Assembly (NCBI RefSeq): GCF_001613165.1
Contig: NZ_BDBV01000067.1
Coordinates: 1 to 64,000, forward strand
Reading direction: 5' to 3'
Length of the DNA stretch: 64,000 nt
DNA from: Nocardia mexicana NBRC 108244
Lineage (GTDB): Bacteria; Actinomycetota; Actinomycetes; Mycobacteriales; Mycobacteriaceae
Part shown: piece by piece, positions 34,081 to 42,974 of the stretch
How positions within the stretch are numbered: position 1 is the stretch's first letter
How the letters are laid out: each line of letters starts with the position of its first letter
The notes under the pieces: model-generated
Database searches by the model: none
What the model was told of the DNA's origin: nothing
What the model saw: only the letters and a program-made list of their open reading frames with translations
Made by a program: the position numbers and the translations under genes

Positions 34081-35166
34081 TCAGCTCGGTAGCGGCTGCG
34101 CTACTCCCCCGCACCAGACCCGCCGGATCGCCCGTGTGGCAGCGATATCCGCGACTGGGTCGCCCTCCACCAGGACCAGGTCCGCGCGGCCGCCGGGGGC
34201 GATCACGCCGCGATCCGCCAGGCCGAAGTGACGGGCGGGCAGCGCGGTGGCCGCGTTCAACGCCTCGACCGTCGAAAGGCCCGCACGCACAAGCAGTTCC
34301 AGCTCGTGGTGCAGGCTCGCGCCGTGCTCGGGCGCGAACGGAATGTTCGGGGTGTCGTTCGCGTCGGTGCCCGCCAGGATCGGCACCCCGGCCGCATGCA
34401 GTTCCGACGTGCTCGTCAACGCCGCGGCGAACGCACCGCCGTTGCCGGTCGCCGTCGCGATGCCCTCCATCATCGTCAGCGTCGGCACGGCCACGTTCCG
34501 CTGCGCCACCATGCGGCCGACGTCATGCCCGCTCAGCGGCACCCCGAGCGGAATGTGGGTGACGATATCGGCGCCGGCGTCCAGCGCCATCGCATACGCG
34601 CCCGGCGACGCGGCATGCGCCACCACCAGCATGCGCTGCATATGCGCGGCCGTCACAACGGCTTTCGCGGTCACCGCCTCCGGTCCGCCCTCGCCCGGCG
34701 CCTCCAGCACCAGCTTCAGGTAGTCCGAACCGGACGCGACCCGCGCGGCCACCGCCGCTTCGGCCTCGTCGGGGCCGTGGATGACGGCCTCCGCGGGCAG
34801 CACCTTCGCGTGCAAACCACCCGGGCCGATCACCGGCAGCCCGGCGCTGCGCACGTCGGCGGTACCGCGCAGTTCCCGCAGCGAAGCCACCATGTCCGGC
34901 GGCCAGGCGGCCATGTCGAGCGCCGTGGTAACGCCGTGCACCGCAAGCTGTTCCACCTGCCCCGGCCCGTCCAGATGGACATGCGCGTCGATGAATCCGG
35001 GCAGCAGGACCGCTCCCCCGGCCTCGACGATCTGCGCCCCGGAGGGATCGGTGCCGATCACTCCGCCGTCGATCACCACCGTCACCGGTTCACCCACGCG
35101 ATGACCGTCGAAGACACGAACATTGTTGAGCACGGTCTTGGAATTGACGTCGGCTGCACTGGTCAC
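34081..35166 (-). CDS. Amidohydrolase-family metal-dependent hydrolase
   Basis: A 361-residue TIM-barrel hydrolase. Metal site: HVH (His62, His64) in LLPGFIDAHVHLDG, a Lys in SDYLKLVLE suited to carbamylation, His in LVVAHAAS and IVTHIPLG, and Asp in ILAGTDANDTP. The tail GVIAPGGRADLVLVEGDPV is the small beta-sandwich shared by imidazolonepropionase and prolidase-like enzymes. The substrate is probably a cyclic or acylated amine or peptide. The GTG at 35166 has GGAGG nine bases upstream and is preferred to the longer frame. Confidence 0.85.
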   Translation of the reverse strand: MTSAADVNSKTVLNNVRVFDGHRVGEPVTVVIDGGVIGTDPSGAQIVEAGGAVLLPGFIDAHVHLDGPGQVEQLAVHGVTTALDMAAWPPDMVASLRELRGTADVRSAGLPVIGPGGLHAKVLPAEAVIHGPDEAEAAVAARVASGSDYLKLVLEAPGEGGPEAVTAKAVVTAAHMQRMLVVAHAASPGAYAMALDAGADIVTHIPLGVPLSGHDVGRMVAQRNVAVPTLTMMEGIATATGNGGAFAAALTSTSELHAAGVPILAGTDANDTPNIPFAPEHGASLHHELELLVRAGLSTVEALNAATALPARHFGLADRGVIAPGGRADLVLVEGDPVADIAATRAIRRVWCGGVAQPLPS

Positions 35167-35299
35167 GGCGGTCGGCCTCCGATTCGCGGTCGCTTGCCCC
35201 GGTAAGCACCAAACCCACCGAGCTGTCCGAACCCGACTGTAGGCCACCGCGGGACCGCCGACCCCAACACCAGCCACGCACTACCGGCCGAACACTCGA

Positions 35300-36013
35300 T
35301 TACGGTGCGGCGCCGAAGATTTCGGCCAGCATGGTTGCGGCGGCCTCGGGAGCGCGGATGTCCAAGTGGACCAGGGGTCCGTCGAAATGCAGGGCGAATC
35401 CGAAAAATGGGCAGCAGCGCTGTTCGGCGGCCGCCAGTGCCGCAAGTGAACTCGCTCTGTCGGCGGCCACCGTCAGCCGCAGGCCGTTCGGGATCGGGGC
35501 CCGTTCGGCTCCCTCGATCGCCCTGTGCCACTGTTCGGTTCGGTCCGCCGCCGCGTCGTTGTCGAGCGAGCACGCGAGGGGCGCGCTCCGCCACGTTTCC
35601 CCGGCCGCGACCGGACCTCCCGCACCCAGCCCGCATTCGTCATCGCACGGACCGTCGCGATCGGGCAGCGCATCGAGCCGCCGCAGCGCCGACCGCACTC
35701 CCCCGGCGAAGTCCGCCAGCTCGGCCAGTCGACCCTCGACCCGCTCCAGGCTCGCGGCGACCCGCGGCCGCAGCTCCGATTTCACCTCGACACACGCGCC
35801 GCCGTCCCACACCGCCAGCACCTCGGCGATATCGGTCAGCGGCAGCCCGAGGTCCTTCGCCGCACCGATCACGGCCAGCCGCCGCACCGAATCCTCCCGG
35901 TAGACCCGGTATCCCGCCTCGGTCCGCTCGGCGGGCACCAGCCCGGCACCCTCGTAGTACCGCAGTGTTGTCGCCGGGACCCCGCTGTGCTCGGCCAGCT
36001 CCGAAATCCGCAT
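35300..36013 (-). CDS. MerR-family regulator with C-terminal Cys-rich extension
   Basis: A 237-residue regulator, about 100 residues longer than a simple MerR. Residues 1-70: MRISELAEHSGVPATTLRYY, EAGYRVYREDSVRRL. A Cys at GGACVEVKSEL follows the dimer helix, as in metal-sensing MerR/ZntR proteins, and CDDECGLG lies near residue 130. The extension ends with AAEQRCCPFFGFALHFDG, a Cys-Cys motif seen in other actinobacterial MerR fusions of unknown ligand. Thiophilic metal or thiol sensing is plausible. An operator-like dyad lies just upstream (36037-36058). Confidence 0.85.
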   Translation of the reverse strand: MRISELAEHSGVPATTLRYYEGAGLVPAERTEAGYRVYREDSVRRLAVIGAAKDLGLPLTDIAEVLAVWDGGACVEVKSELRPRVAASLERVEGRLAELADFAGGVRSALRRLDALPDRDGPCDDECGLGAGGPVAAGETWRSAPLACSLDNDAAADRTEQWHRAIEGAERAPIPNGLRLTVAADRASSLAALAAAEQRCCPFFGFALHFDGPLVHLDIRAPEAAATMLAEIFGAAP

Positions 36014-36030
36014 CGTGCTCACAACCTCGA

Positions 36031-36061
36031 CGGTAAACCTTCGACCCGCCTCGAAGGTCAA
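36031..36061 (-). promoter_or_regulatory. MerR-type autoregulatory promoter
   Basis: ACCTTCGA-N6-TCGAAGGT (36037-36058) is a perfect 8-bp dyad placed between TTGACC (36056-36061) and TTTACC/TTACCG (36031-36037) on the minus strand, with an 18-19 base spacer. It lies 18-48 bases upstream of the MerR start. Confidence 0.75.
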
Positions 36062-36185
36062 GCCCTACACCGGCCCACCGCCATACCGAGCACCCCAGCA
36101 CCCCGAGGACGAGGGCTCTGCGGGATGGGGCCGCCGGGGCGGGGGTTTTCGTCGGTTACCGATCCGGCTGGTCCTTGTGCTCGGT

Positions 36186-36266
36186 TCAGCGGTCGGGGAA
36201 CGACACCACGAAGGCGGCGCCGATCAAGACGGCGCTGATCACGGAGATGACGGCGATACTCCACAT
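36186..36266 (-). CDS. Very small membrane protein, 26 aa
   Basis: MWSIAVISVISAVLIGAAFV followed by VSFPDR: a single membrane helix with a short charged end. The ATG has AGAGGG seven bases before it. It is one of the shortest credible genes in the window and lies upstream of the MerR regulator on the same strand, 125 bases from its dyad. Family unknown; one-helix proteins of this size often modulate a larger membrane partner, but none is adjacent. Confidence 0.5.
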   Translation of the reverse strand: MWSIAVISVISAVLIGAAFVVSFPDR

Positions 36267-36665
36267 GTGAACCCTCTTCGGTTGGGTGCCAAGCGAATTC
36301 AACCTACCGTGAGCCGGATCACACTGCCACCCGAACGGAATCCCCCCAGGCCACAGGCAAATCCGGGCGACCCGACGCGGCGGGAAACAGCCCCGCCCTC
36401 GTCGCGGGAGCAGCTCCCCCCTTCGTTGCCGTGTTCTCGCCTCAGCCGAACCCTGCAGAAACAACGGCAGCGCGACATCCCGCACACAAATGCATAGATG
36501 CGCATATCGGGGTATAGGTATTGAAAATACACAGAATCGCCCCGACTCAGCGTGAACCCCGCAGCAGTGCACCAACTCTCGACGCACCCTTTACGTGTTC
36601 CCGCACCCCCTGCGAGGGCATGCAACCCGTGCGGGAACGCGCAGGGAGTGCGGGAACCGAGGAAC
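36267..36665. other. Intergenic gap before the der operon terminus
   Basis: No protein gene supported. The last 70 bases contain a copy of the GTGCGGGAA-type repeat (listed separately). The stretch 36470-36545 is AT-richer than its surroundings and shows nothing else. Confidence 0.5.
36594..36658. repeat. Second copy of the palindromic intergenic element core
   Basis: CGTGTTCCCGCACCCCCTGC (36594-36613) agrees at 19 of 20 bases with the core of the element at 8021-8148. GTTCCCGCAC (36597-36606) faces GTGCGGGAAC (36629-36638), and a second GAGTGCGGGAA follows at 36646. The long outer arms of the first copy are missing. Confidence 0.75.
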
Positions 36666-38087
36666 CTAGCGGCCGCGGCGGTCGCGCTTCTCGCGGACGC
36701 GGACCGAGATGCGCACCGGGGAGCCGTCGAAGCCGAACTCCTCGCGCAGGCGGCGTTCCAGGAAGCGGCGGTAGCCCGCCTCGAGGAAGCCGGTGGTGAA
36801 CAGCACGAAGGTCGGCGGGCGCGTGGTCGCCTGGGTGGCGAACAGCACGCGCGGCAGCCGGCCGCCGCGCATCGGCGGCGGGGTCGCCGCGACGACCTCT
36901 TTGAGCCAGGAGTTCAGGCGGCCGGTCGGGATGCGCTTGTCCCACGACTCGAGCGCGGTTTCCATTGCGGGAACGAGCTTCTGGACCGCACGGCCGGTCT
37001 GGGCGGAGATGTTCACCCGCTGCGCCCAGGGCACCTGCACCATCTCGCGGTCGATCTCGCGCTCGAGCTGATACCGCCGGTCCTCATCGACCAGATCCCA
37101 TTTGTTGTAGGCGATCACGAGGGCCCGGCCGGAATCGGCGACCATGCTGATCACCCGCAGGTCCTGCTCGGTGATCGGCTGCGAGGCGTCGATCAGCATG
37201 ATGGCGACCTCGGCGGCCTCGATGGCCGACTTGGTCCGCAGCGACGCGTAGAACTCGGTGCCGCTGGCATTGGCCACCTTGCGCCGCAATCCCGCGGTAT
37301 CGACGAAACGCCATGGCTTGCCGCCCAATTCGACCAGCGAGTCGACCGGATCGACGGTGGTGCCCGCGACGTCGTGCACCACCGAACGCTCATCGCCCGA
37401 CAGCTTGTTCAGCAGGCTGGACTTGCCGACGTTCGGCTTGCCGACCAGGGCGACGCGCCGGGGGCCGCCGATCCCGCCGCCGCCCTCCCGCGGCGTCTCC
37501 GGCAGCACCTGCAGCACGTCGTCGAGCAGATCACCGGTGCCGCGGCCGTGGGAGGCCGAGACCATCCGCGGCTCCCCCAGCCCGAGCGACCACAGCGAGG
37601 CCGCCTCGGCCTCCAGCTTCTCGCTGTCCACCTTGTTGGCGACCAGGATCACCGGAGTCTTGGAGCGGCGCAACACCTTCACCGCCGCCTCGTCGGTCGC
37701 GGTCGCACCCACCGTCGCGTCGACGACCAGCAGGATCGCGTCCGCGGTCTGCATCGCCAGCTCGGCCTGCCGCGCCACCGCCTGCTGCAACCCCTTCGCG
37801 TCGGGCTCCCAGCCGCCGGTGTCCTGCACCAGGAACCGCCGTCCGGACCAGGACGCCTCATAGGAGATGCGGTCGCGGGTCACGCCCGGCACGTCCTCCA
37901 CCACGGCCTCGCGGCGACCCAGAATCCGGTTCACCAGAGTGGATTTGCCGACGTTCGGACGCCCGACGACGGCCACCGTGGGCATCGGCACGTGCTCGTG
38001 CGCCTCGACGTCGCCCTCGAGATCGGCGATCTCCCACTCGGTTTCGTCGGCCCAGACCCCGTCGCTGGCGAAGGTCTCCTGGGTCAT
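36666..38087 (-). CDS. der: Ribosome-biogenesis GTPase Der (EngA)
   Basis: A 473-residue tandem GTPase needed for 50S subunit maturation. First G domain: GRPNVGKST (residues 42-50), DVPGVTRD, DTGG, NKVD; second: GKPNVGKSSL (about 215), DTAGLRRK, NKWD; then a KH-like C-terminal domain. An N-terminal extension of about 34 acidic residues is usual in actinobacteria. Its ATG overlaps the cmk stop (ATGA). Last gene of the minus-strand housekeeping run. Confidence 0.96.
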   Translation of the reverse strand: MTQETFASDGVWADETEWEIADLEGDVEAHEHVPMPTVAVVGRPNVGKSTLVNRILGRREAVVEDVPGVTRDRISYEASWSGRRFLVQDTGGWEPDAKGLQQAVARQAELAMQTADAILLVVDATVGATATDEAAVKVLRRSKTPVILVANKVDSEKLEAEAASLWSLGLGEPRMVSASHGRGTGDLLDDVLQVLPETPREGGGGIGGPRRVALVGKPNVGKSSLLNKLSGDERSVVHDVAGTTVDPVDSLVELGGKPWRFVDTAGLRRKVANASGTEFYASLRTKSAIEAAEVAIMLIDASQPITEQDLRVISMVADSGRALVIAYNKWDLVDEDRRYQLEREIDREMVQVPWAQRVNISAQTGRAVQKLVPAMETALESWDKRIPTGRLNSWLKEVVAATPPPMRGGRLPRVLFATQATTRPPTFVLFTTGFLEAGYRRFLERRLREEFGFDGSPVRISVRVREKRDRRGR

Positions 38088-38797
38088 TGCCGGCCTCCTG
38101 CCGAAACCTGCTGCGCCACAACCCGGTACAGCTCGTCGATGACCTGGTCCCGGGTGAGCTCGCTGGTGTCGACCAGCACCGCGTCCGGGGCGGGACGCAG
38201 CGGCGAGACGGCTCGGGTGGAATCCAGGTTGTCGCGGCGCTGCACGTCGGCGAGCACCGCCTCGTAGTCGTCGCCGCGCCCCTCGGCGATGTTCTGCTGA
38301 TTGCGGCGCCAGGCCCGCGCCTCCGCGGACGCGGTCAGATAGATCTTGGCGTCGGCGTCGGGCAGCACGACCGTGCCGATATCGCGACCCTCGACCACGA
38401 TCCGCCCGGCGGCGAGCGCGATCTCGCGCTGCAGCGCCACCAGCTGCTCGCGCACCTCGGGAACCGCCGAGACCGCGGACACCGCGCGGGTGACCGTGTT
38501 GCCGCGGATCTCCCCCGACACGTCCTCGCCGTCGAGTTCGATCACCTCGTGGCTCGGATCGGTGCCGATGGTCAGCGGCAGATCCTTCACCGCCGTGGCC
38601 ACCGCCGCCGCATCGGCCGTATCGACGTCGCCGCGCAGGACGCGCAGGGTCGCGACGCGGTACATCGCGCCGGTATCCAGATAGCGCGCATCCAGCCTGG
38701 TCGCCAGTCGTCGCGACACGCTCGACTTACCGGTGCCCGACGGGCCGTCCATCGCGACGACCAGCGACGAGGACCGCGACAGCTCCGCACCGTCCAC
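38084..38797 (-). CDS. cmk: Cytidylate kinase
   Basis: A 237-residue P-loop kinase, (d)CMP + ATP to (d)CDP + ADP. Walker A GPSGTGKS (residues 18-25), YLDTGAMYRV, and VVEGRDIGTVVLPDADAKIYL are diagnostic. GTG at 38797 is selected because AGGAGGG lies six bases upstream; the long frame beyond it overlaps rluB out of frame. Between rluB (44-base gap) and der (4-base overlap), as in other Mycobacteriales. Confidence 0.94.
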   Translation of the reverse strand: MDGAELSRSSSLVVAMDGPSGTGKSSVSRRLATRLDARYLDTGAMYRVATLRVLRGDVDTADAAAVATAVKDLPLTIGTDPSHEVIELDGEDVSGEIRGNTVTRAVSAVSAVPEVREQLVALQREIALAAGRIVVEGRDIGTVVLPDADAKIYLTASAEARAWRRNQQNIAEGRGDDYEAVLADVQRRDNLDSTRAVSPLRPAPDAVLVDTSELTRDQVIDELYRVVAQQVSAGGRQ

Positions 38798-38841
38798 GAC
38801 GATCCCTCCTGCCTGCACACCGTTCACACCGACACCGCCTC

Positions 38842-40695
38842 TCACAACGCCACCGCCTCGTACAGCTTTCCGATTTCGTCGCGGCCGAGCACCCGCAGCG
38901 TGCCGGGCCGCTGGTCTCCGAGCGCGACCGGACCGATATTGGTGCGCACCAGCGCGATCACGGGGTGGCCGACCGCGTCCAGCAGCCGTCGCACGATGTG
39001 TTTGCGGCCCTCGTGCAGCACCACCTTCACCAGCGACTTGCCCTCGCCGACCTCCAGCACCGTGAACTTGTCCACCGTCGCCGGTCCGTCGTCGAGTTCC
39101 ACGCCCGCGCGCAGCCGCTTCCCGACCTCGCGGTGGACCTCGCCGTTCACGGTCGCCAGGTAGGTCTTGGCCACCTCGAACGACGGGTGCATCAGCCGAT
39201 GCGCGAGATCGCCGTCGTTGGTGAGCAGCAGCAGCCCCTCGGTCTCGGCGTCCAGGCGACCGACGTGGAACAGTCGCTGTCCGGCCATCACGCGCTCGGC
39301 GACGATATCGCCCACGCAGGGGCGGCCCATCTCGTCGGACATGGTCGACTGGAAGCCCTTGGGCTTGTTCAGCGCCAGGTACACCTGCTCGTCGCGCACC
39401 ACGATCCGCACGCCGTCGACGCGCACCACCGCGGTGTTCGGGTCGATACGCAGGCCCTGCTCGCGCACGATGGCGCCGTCGACCTCGACGCGGCCCTGCT
39501 CGATCAGTTCCTCGGCGGCGCGGCGCGAGGCCACTCCGGCCTTGGCCAGAACCTTCTGCAGGCGCTCGCCCTCGCCCCACGGCAGCTTCTTCGGGCCGGT
39601 CTGCTCCGGCTCGGCGTGCTGGTGGCGGGCCGGTTTGGCGAAGCTGAGCACGGTCGGCTGCTTACGCTTCGGCTTCGGCTTCGGATTGCGGCTGGGCGCC
39701 GGCTTGGGGGTCAGCGGCCGCCCGCCGCCGATGCCCGGTTTGCCTGCGAGCGAACGACTCTCACCGCGCCCGGGCAGCGCATCGGGCACCCGACGCCCAC
39801 CGCCGCGCGGCTGAAAGCCGCGGTCTGTCTTACCGGGGCCACGCTCGCCCCGCGAGTTCGCGCCACGATCAGCCTGGAAGCCCCCGCGGCCGGACGCGGA
39901 ACCGCCACGCCCGGAATCGAAACCACCGCGCCCGGACGCCGATCCACCACGACCGCCCGCGGAACCACCACGACCGGAATCGAAACCACTACGCCCGCTC
40001 GGACCGGACCGGCCGCGACCTGTACCGAAATCGCCCCGGCCGCTGCCGCCACGATCCTGAAAACCGCCACGTTCCTGGAAACCGCCGCGACCGGACTGCG
40101 AACCACCGCGACCAGGCTTGGAACCTCCCCGGCCGGAGTCGTAGCCGCCCCGCTCGGAGTCATATCCACCCCGGCCGCTGCCACCGCGATCCTGGAAACC
40201 GCCGCGACCCGACTGCGAACCACCGCGACTGGAGTCGTAGCCACCGCGCCCGGAGTCGTAACCACCCCGGCCGCCTGTGGCAGACCGCCCACGTCCGGCA
40301 CCGAAGCCGCCGCGCTCGTCCCGACCCGCACCGCCACGGTCCTGCGAGTAGCCGCCCCTGCCCTGCTGTGCCGCCCCGCGACCACGATCGGATCGGTCCG
40401 AACCGCGCCGCGCGCCGAATCCGCCGCGATCGTCCGTCGCGCCCCGGTAACCACCGCGCCCTTCGGAACCGCCCCCGCTGTCCCTGCCGCGCCCGGTGTA
40501 TCCGCCGCGCCCCTCGGAACCGCCGCCGTTCCCACCGCGCCCGGAATATCCGCCGCGGCTGTCAGCACCGCCCCCGCTGTTCCCGCCGCGAGCGCCACCG
40601 CCCTGGGCGCCGCGCTCTCGCGATCCTCCGCGGGGTGGTTCCGCGCTGCGTTTCCTACGATCCGGTGTGCCATCTCGGCGAGCGGGTGTATTCAC
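38842..40695 (-). CDS. rluB: 23S rRNA pseudouridine synthase RluB with long RGG-repeat N-terminus
   Basis: A 617-residue protein; the family is usually near 250. Residues 380-617 are the enzyme: S4 domain GERLQKVLAKAGVASRRAAEELI, catalytic Asp in HVGRLDAETEGLLLLTNDGD, and EGRKHIVRRLLDAVGHPV. Residues 15-320 are an Arg/Gly/Ser-rich tract with dozens of RGG or RGGF/RGGY units, then a basic Pro/Lys linker (TPKPAPSRNPKPKPKRKQPT). RGG tracts bind RNA and can drive condensate formation. GTG start nine bases after scpB. Shorter tails of this kind are known in other actinobacterial RluB proteins. Confidence 0.93.
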   Translation of the reverse strand: MNTPARRDGTPDRRKRSAEPPRGGSRERGAQGGGARGGNSGGGADSRGGYSGRGGNGGGSEGRGGYTGRGRDSGGGSEGRGGYRGATDDRGGFGARRGSDRSDRGRGAAQQGRGGYSQDRGGAGRDERGGFGAGRGRSATGGRGGYDSGRGGYDSSRGGSQSGRGGFQDRGGSGRGGYDSERGGYDSGRGGSKPGRGGSQSGRGGFQERGGFQDRGGSGRGDFGTGRGRSGPSGRSGFDSGRGGSAGGRGGSASGRGGFDSGRGGSASGRGGFQADRGANSRGERGPGKTDRGFQPRGGGRRVPDALPGRGESRSLAGKPGIGGGRPLTPKPAPSRNPKPKPKRKQPTVLSFAKPARHQHAEPEQTGPKKLPWGEGERLQKVLAKAGVASRRAAEELIEQGRVEVDGAIVREQGLRIDPNTAVVRVDGVRIVVRDEQVYLALNKPKGFQSTMSDEMGRPCVGDIVAERVMAGQRLFHVGRLDAETEGLLLLTNDGDLAHRLMHPSFEVAKTYLATVNGEVHREVGKRLRAGVELDDGPATVDKFTVLEVGEGKSLVKVVLHEGRKHIVRRLLDAVGHPVIALVRTNIGPVALGDQRPGTLRVLGRDEIGKLYEAVAL

Positions 40696-40704
40696 GGTGT
40701 CCTG

Positions 40705-42033
40705 TCAATCCTCGGAGCCGAGGTCGATATCTGCCTCGGCGGGTTTCTTCAGCCTGGTGTACCGCGGATCGGTCTCCAGGCTCTCGTTGATCTCATCGAT
40801 CAGGTCGACGCCCGGAAGCAAGGGCGCCAGCGACGGCAATTCCGCCAGCGACGCGAGCCCGATCCGCTCCAGGAACAGCTCGGTGGTGATGTACTGGGTG
40901 CCGTTGGTCTCCGGGTCGGTCCCGGCCTCGGCGATCAGCCCGCGCGCCACCAGGGTGCGGATCACGCCGTCCACGTTCACACCGCGCACGGCGCTCACCC
41001 GTGCTCGCGTAACCGGTTGACGGTACGCGATCACCGCCAGGGTCTCCAAAGCGGCCCTGGTCAACTTGGAACGCGCGCCGTCGAGCAGCATGCGCTCGAC
41101 GTACGGCGCGTAGTCGGTGCGGGTGTAGTAGCGCCAGCCGTCCCCGACGAACCGCAGATCCATCCCGCTGCCCCGCGCGGTGAGTTCCGCCGACATCTCC
41201 CGCAGCGCCTCCCCCACCCGCTGCTCGCTGTCGCCCACCGCCGACGCCAGCAGCTCGACCGGCGCGGGCGCGTCCACGATCAACAGCATCGCCTCCAGCG
41301 CGGCCCGGAACTCCGTGTCGTCGAGCGAGCCCGGCTCCGACTGCTCGTCCACGTCATCGGGATCGGCCGCGGCCACCGCATCGGCAGACGTCACCGCATC
41401 GCCGCGTGACCTCCCATCGGCATCGCTCAGCGCGTCGACATCGGAAAGCGCATCGAGATCGATAGCGGCATCGCGATCGGACGACGAAGCCGCGGCACCG
41501 GAGGTCATATCGAGACCGGCATCGGAGTCGCCATCGGCCCCGGAGCCACCGTCAGCGTCGCCATCGGCCCCGGACGCGCTCACAGCATCGATCTTGCTCA
41601 CACCAGCACCCACCGCACCCTCGGACTCCCCTGCGAAATCTGCGTCACCCTCGGAATCAACACCCTCAGCACCCACACCAGCCTCGGCCCCGGACGCACC
41701 AGCACCGGCCTCGACTCCGGGGGCATCAGCAGAATCAGTATCACCGTCGGCGCCCACGCCGGCACCGCCCTGGTCTGCGGGCACATCGGCAGGGTCCCCG
41801 GCACCGACCTCGACTCCGGAGGCATCGGCATCACCGTCAGCGCCCGCACCAGCCTCGGCCCTGGCAACACCAGCGCCGGCCTCGGCACCGGAAGCACCCT
41901 CGGCAGCAGCATCACCCGCAGCGACCGCGGTGCCGACCCCGTCAGTACCGTCCGCCTCGGCCGAGATCGCCGTGTCGGTGCGCTCCTCGGGCTCGGGGCT
42001 GGGCTCGGTGGCCTCGGTGTCCGCCATGGTCAT
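40705..42033 (-). CDS. scpB: Segregation and condensation protein ScpB with acidic N-terminal extension
   Basis: A 442-residue protein. The conserved part is residues 245-420: two winged helices with FRAALEAMLLIVDAPAPVELLA, DGWRYYTRTDYAPYVERMLL, LTRAALETLAVIAYRQPVTR, ARVSAVRGVNVDGVIRTL and GTQYITTELFLERIGL. ScpB pairs with ScpA as kleisin accessory of the SMC complex. Residues 10-240 are an Asp/Glu/Ala/Gly-rich low-complexity tract, far longer than in typical ScpB (about 200 residues in total). The ATG overlaps the scpA stop (ATGA). Confidence 0.93.
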   Translation of the reverse strand: MTMADTEATEPSPEPEERTDTAISAEADGTDGVGTAVAAGDAAAEGASGAEAGAGVARAEAGAGADGDADASGVEVGAGDPADVPADQGGAGVGADGDTDSADAPGVEAGAGASGAEAGVGAEGVDSEGDADFAGESEGAVGAGVSKIDAVSASGADGDADGGSGADGDSDAGLDMTSGAAASSSDRDAAIDLDALSDVDALSDADGRSRGDAVTSADAVAAADPDDVDEQSEPGSLDDTEFRAALEAMLLIVDAPAPVELLASAVGDSEQRVGEALREMSAELTARGSGMDLRFVGDGWRYYTRTDYAPYVERMLLDGARSKLTRAALETLAVIAYRQPVTRARVSAVRGVNVDGVIRTLVARGLIAEAGTDPETNGTQYITTELFLERIGLASLAELPSLAPLLPGVDLIDEINESLETDPRYTRLKKPAEADIDLGSED

Positions 42034-42974
42034 CCGTAGTCCTGGTCGATTGTGATCGTCTCTCCCGGCTGGTTTTCGTCCTCTTCCCCGAGCCAGCTGA
42101 CGGCCAGCGGGCCGAGCGGGTCGGGCTGGTCGAATTCGATCGTCTTGCCGCGGTACAGCTCGAGCAGCGCCAGGAAGCGGGCGACGATCTGAATCGGCAC
42201 GTCGCAGTCGGCGCACAGCTCGCGGAACGTGGTCCAGCCGCCCGCCCCGCGGTTCTTCAGCATCTCCAGCACCAGCGCGGCCTGCTCGGCCACCGAGATG
42301 GCGTGCGCGTGCAGATGGTCGAGCCCCACCTTCGGCACCGGTCGCGGCCGGAACGCCGTCGCGGCGATCTCCGCGAAGCCGGCGGCGTCGACACCCAGGG
42401 TAACCTCCGGCAGCAGGTCCAGAAACCGCTCCTCCAGCGAGACGGCCCGCGGATACCGCCGCAGCGCCGCCTGCTCGAGCTCGCCCAGCAGCTCGGCGAC
42501 CTGCTTGAACGCCCGATACTGCAGCAGCCGCGCGAACAGCAGGTCACGCGCCTCCAGCAGGGCCAGGTCGTCCTCGTCGGTGACCTCGCCGGACGGCAGC
42601 AGCCGGGCCGCCTTCAGATCCAGCAGCGTCGCCGCCACCACCAGGAACTCGGTGGTCTGGTCGAGGATCTTGTCCGCGCGCAGCGTGGGGTCGGCGTCCA
42701 GGCTCGCCGTCAGCGCCTTGGTGTAGGCGATGAATTCGTCGGTGACCTTGTGCAGCGCCACCTCGGTGACGTCCAGGCGGCGCTGGCTGATCAGCTGCAG
42801 CAGCAGGTCGAACGGACCCTCGAAGTTGCTCAGCCGCAGGCGAAATCCGCTCGATCTGTCCGAATTGCCCGAGACGGCAGCATCGTTCGCCGCCGAGTCC
42901 GGGTCCGGAGTCGGCGCGGCGGGCGGGAGTGGGTCGGTCGAATCCTGGGCGGCTGGAGTGGCCGGTTCCGTCAC
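42030..42974 (-). CDS. scpA: Segregation and condensation protein ScpA (kleisin)
   Basis: A 314-residue kleisin bridging the SMC heads. FRLRLSNFEGPFDLLLQLISQRRLDVTEVAL opens the domain after a Pro/Asp-rich tail of 45 residues, then TEFLVVAATLLDLKAARLLP and the C-terminal winged helix. GTG at 42974 overlaps the parA stop by four bases (GTGA). Operon parA-scpA-scpB-rluB-cmk-der is continuous, so segregation and rRNA/nucleotide genes are transcribed together. Confidence 0.94.
   Translation of the reverse strand: MTEPATPAAQDSTDPLPPAAPTPDPDSAANDAAVSGNSDRSSGFRLRLSNFEGPFDLLLQLISQRRLDVTEVALHKVTDEFIAYTKALTASLDADPTLRADKILDQTTEFLVVAATLLDLKAARLLPSGEVTDEDDLALLEARDLLFARLLQYRAFKQVAELLGELEQAALRRYPRAVSLEERFLDLLPEVTLGVDAAGFAEIAATAFRPRPVPKVGLDHLHAHAISVAEQAALVLEMLKNRGAGGWTTFRELCADCDVPIQIVARFLALLELYRGKTIEFDQPDPLGPLAVSWLGEEDENQPGETITIDQDYG

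Noticed and set aside
36552..38267. Long plus-strand open frame opposite der
   Set aside because: Low-complexity Arg/His/Gly translation without motifs; it is the antisense shadow of a clear Der protein in high-GC DNA. The same applies to other long frames opposite rluB, scpB, pyrG, glpK and glpD.
39711..40673. 320-codon minus-strand frame inside rluB in another frame
   Set aside because: Val/Ala-rich shift product of the RGG repeats; the RluB frame has the start, the domains and the operon spacing.
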